A stretch of 7,739 nt of DNA from the NCBI GenBank assembly GCA_002405525.1, contig DHLY01000150.1, positions 1 through 7,739 of the forward strand, in the 5' to 3' direction. Positions within the stretch are counted from its first letter, which is position 1. Each line of letters opens with the position of its first letter. The notes beneath the pieces were generated by a model. The model saw nothing but the letters and a program-made list of their open reading frames with translations, searched no databases and had not been told where the DNA came from. Below, piece by piece: positions 6,531 through 7,739 of this stretch. The position numbers and the translations under genes were made by a program. This DNA comes from Proteobacteria bacterium UBA4656. GTDB lineage: Bacteria > Pseudomonadota > Gammaproteobacteria > Xanthomonadales > Ahniellaceae.

Positions 6531-7355
6531 TCAGTCCGCGGGGATCGACACCCGGCCGTTGACCTCCGCATGGGAGATCCCGCCGCTGCCGTCCGCGCGA
6601 ACGGTGAACGAAGCACCAACGCGGTTTGCACGAATGCCGCCGCTGCCGTCACGGCCGACCTCAACGTCGCCGGCGATCTCGTCGAACACGATCTCGCCGC
6701 TGCTGTCGCTGCCCACGCGCGCCGTGCCGCCGATGTTGCGCAGTTGGATGTCGCCGCTGGTGTCTTTCTCGACCTGCACGTCGCTCGCCACGCCGCTGAT
6801 CTCGATGTCGCCGCTGCTGTCGCGGCGCACGGTGACCGGTCCGGCCGTCTCGCGCACGTCGATGTCGCCGCTGCTGTCGGCGACGGACAGCGCGCCGGCG
6901 ATGCCCTCGATGCGCAGGTCGCCGCTGCTGTCGGCCACCGCCAGCGACGCGAAACCTGTGAAGCGGGCATCGCCGGACGAGTCCTCGGCATCCACCGCCA
7001 GCGACTCCGGCACGCGGACCACCAGCGACAGCGACGCGTAGTCGCCACCCATCCAGCCGCCGCCGCTGTCGGGCAGCACGGCGACCAGCCGCGCGCGGTC
7101 GCCGTCGCGGCCGCTGTCGAGCCGGATCTGGTCCAGCCGCTCCGCGCTGTCGGCGCAGGCGCTGCCGACGGCCTCGATCGTGGTCCGGCCTTTTTCGCCG
7201 ATCACCTCGAGACCGCCCGCGCCGGCACGCAGCACCAGCGATCGCAGTCCACCGGCTTCCAGGGTGGCGCGCCGCTCGGCACGGTGTTCACAGTCGCCCC
7301 AGGCGGCAGCGGGGCTGGCGATCGGGAGCAGGAGCAGGACGAGCAGCGGGCGCAT
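6531..7355 (-). CDS. Secreted DUF4097-type beta-solenoid repeat protein
   Basis: A 274-residue exported protein with the features of the DUF4097 (adhesin-like beta-helix) family, whose biochemical function is not established. A signal peptide (MRPLLVLLLLPIASPAAA) is likely cut after residue 18. The next ~100 residues form a beta-rich N-terminal region with two cysteines (22, 67) that may be linked, ending in a glycine-rich GGGWMGGDY segment. From residue 125 to the end, eight units begin with DSSGD or a variant; lengths are 17, 18, 19, 19, 19, 19, 19 and 20 residues. A turn of about 19 residues with alternating hydrophobics fits one coil of a right-handed beta-helix. The last two units change to DGSGG. 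ATG 7355 follows AGAGGT (7360-7365) by 4 bases. No membrane anchor, lipobox or sortase signal is present, so the protein is probably periplasmic or secreted. It converges on the FadL-like gene and is flanked by two REP-like repeats. Confidence 0.82.
   Translation of the reverse strand: MRPLLVLLLLPIASPAAAWGDCEHRAERRATLEAGGLRSLVLRAGAGGLEVIGEKGRTTIEAVGSACADSAERLDQIRLDSGRDGDRARLVAVLPDSGGGWMGGDYASLSLVVRVPESLAVDAEDSSGDARFTGFASLAVADSSGDLRIEGIAGALSVADSSGDIDVRETAGPVTVRRDSSGDIEISGVASDVQVEKDTSGDIQLRNIGGTARVGSDSSGEIVFDEIAGDVEVGRDGSGGIRANRVGASFTVRADGSGGISHAEVNGRVSIPAD
6534..6983 (-). repeat. Eight in-frame coding repeats of about 57 bases
   Basis: These are the tandem units of the DUF4097-type gene seen at DNA level. 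On the plus strand the recurring core is GATGTCGCCGCTGCTGTCG. It is identical at 6804-6822 and 6861-6879, exactly 57 bases apart, and recurs with small changes at 6747, 6915 and elsewhere. Between the cores the units diverge strongly, so the identity is confined to the DSSGD turn. Confidence 0.85.
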
Positions 7356-7468
7356 GGCGACCTCTGGCGGTGTCGGGAATCCCTGCGATGCGCGACGGCG
7401 GCGGAAGGTTTGAATCGCTTCGTCAGCGGTGCTCAGCGAGCCGGGCGGTTGCGTCCTGAGGCACCCCG

Positions 7469-7494
7469 GTCGCGCCGCACGCAGCGCTCCTGCA
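7469..7494 (-). repeat. REP-like palindromic repeat, copy 2
   Basis: The minus strand reads TGCAGGAGCGCTGCGTGCGG then CGCGAC, with a GCGCT-gcgtgc-GGCGC hairpin (plus-strand arms 7472-7476 and 7483-7487). One arm change relative to copy 1 turns an A-T pair into a G-T wobble, so the fold is kept. Differences from copy 1 are at four of 26 positions. It lies between the DUF4097-type gene and the IS110-like transposase. Confidence 0.55.
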
Positions 7495-7534
7495 GGACAC
7501 GCGCTCGCGCGCGGCCGGTGCGCTGCAGATGCTA

Positions 7535-7549
7535 TGCGGGCCGTCCGCA
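7535..7549. other. Small hairpin in the leader of the IS110-like gene
   Basis: TGCGG (7535-7539) and CCGCA (7545-7549) form a 5-bp stem with a GCCGT loop, about 40 bases before the IS110-like ATG. In IS110-group elements the non-coding left end encodes a structured guide RNA, so a hairpin here could belong to it or to the element end. A 5-bp stem is also common by chance in GC-rich DNA. Confidence 0.2.
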
Positions 7550-7589
7550 GTCATCCTCTGATTTGGTCTCAAACAAAACGGAGGCGAAC

Positions 7590-7739
7590 ATGCGAACGGC
7601 CCGCGAGTGTGGAGTGTACGCTGGCGAAGAGGTTTTGCTGGTGGCTATGGAGCTGTCGTCGACGAAGTGGCGGCTGGCGATGGGAGCGAGAGGGCGGGTT
7701 CGTCAGGTGACGTTGGAACCTGGGGCGGTAGGGGCGTTC
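7590..7739 (+). CDS. IS110-family transposase-like protein, N-terminal fragment cut by window edge
   Basis: An open frame of 50 codons with no stop runs off the window. ATG 7590 follows GGAGG (7580-7584) by 5 bases, a strong ribosome site. The peptide contains YAGEEVLLVAMELSSTKWRL and, after AMGARGRVRQ, VTLEPGAVGAF. From memory of the family this resembles the start of a branch of IS110-like DEDD transposases ('VLLiAfELS...WkLaft....r.r.r.v.a'), where the early ELS holds the first acidic residue of the RNase H-like catalytic core (E at about residue 21 here). IS110 enzymes move DNA by recombination guided by an element-encoded RNA and usually leave no long terminal repeats. The rest of the catalytic core and the serine-containing C-terminal domain lie outside the window, so whether the element is intact is unknown. 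The left boundary probably lies between the REP-like repeat and this start. Confidence 0.6.
   Translation, partial: MRTARECGVYAGEEVLLVAMELSSTKWRLAMGARGRVRQVTLEPGAVGAF

Noticed and set aside
6534..6983. Possible CRISPR array, because of regular 57-base spacing of an 18-19 base core
   Set aside because: The spacing is in frame and encodes a regular protein repeat, the spacers encode related strands, and no cas genes are present.
6559..7041. 160-codon plus-strand frame with a repeating SPLLS pattern
   Set aside because: Its periodicity is the reverse complement of the DSSGD repeats in the DUF4097-type gene.

Overview
The window is GC-rich and looks like a chromosomal segment of a gammaproteobacterium, probably of the Xanthomonadales/Lysobacterales kind. 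This rests on an E. coli-like UvrD, an outer-membrane FadL-type porin with a C-terminal Phe (so a Gram-negative), REP-like repeats with a GGAGCGCT core, and TACAAT -10 boxes placed directly in front of start codons. The taxonomic call is inference from these traits, not from a search.

Layout from left to right: (1) 37-774 (+) is a secreted protein of unknown function with two short TonB-C-like blocks. (2) 979-1583 (-) is a two-gene type II toxin-antitoxin operon, antitoxin first, with a 4-base GTGA overlap and a perfect 14-bp palindrome next to the antitoxin start. (3) 1672-3876 (-) is uvrD, DNA helicase II, complete with all superfamily 1 motifs. (4) 3991-4851 (+), divergent from uvrD, is an MBL-fold enzyme of the persulfide (sulfur) dioxygenase type. 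(5) 5015-6271 (+) is a FadL/OmpP1-family outer-membrane protein. (6) 6531-7355 (-) is a secreted DUF4097-type beta-solenoid protein with eight 17-20-residue repeats. (7) 7590-7739 (+) is the first 50 codons of an IS110-like transposase cut by the window edge. No intergenic gap exceeds 260 bases. Two copies of a REP-like hairpin flank the DUF4097 gene, one of them about 95 bases upstream of the IS110-like start.

Most of this is housekeeping and envelope function: DNA repair, reduced-sulfur detoxification, hydrophobic-substrate uptake, and a secreted or periplasmic solenoid. Accessory DNA sits beside it: the toxin-antitoxin pair, REP-like repeats and the IS110-like element. I see no multi-gene system that is clearly new. 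The most interesting signals are regulatory or structural. The uvrD/dioxygenase intergenic region carries two nearly identical divergent promoters that predict leaderless mRNAs for both genes, and the antitoxin may share that geometry. A REP-like hairpin also lies next to an IS110-type recombinase, a family known to target REP sequences in other bacteria.
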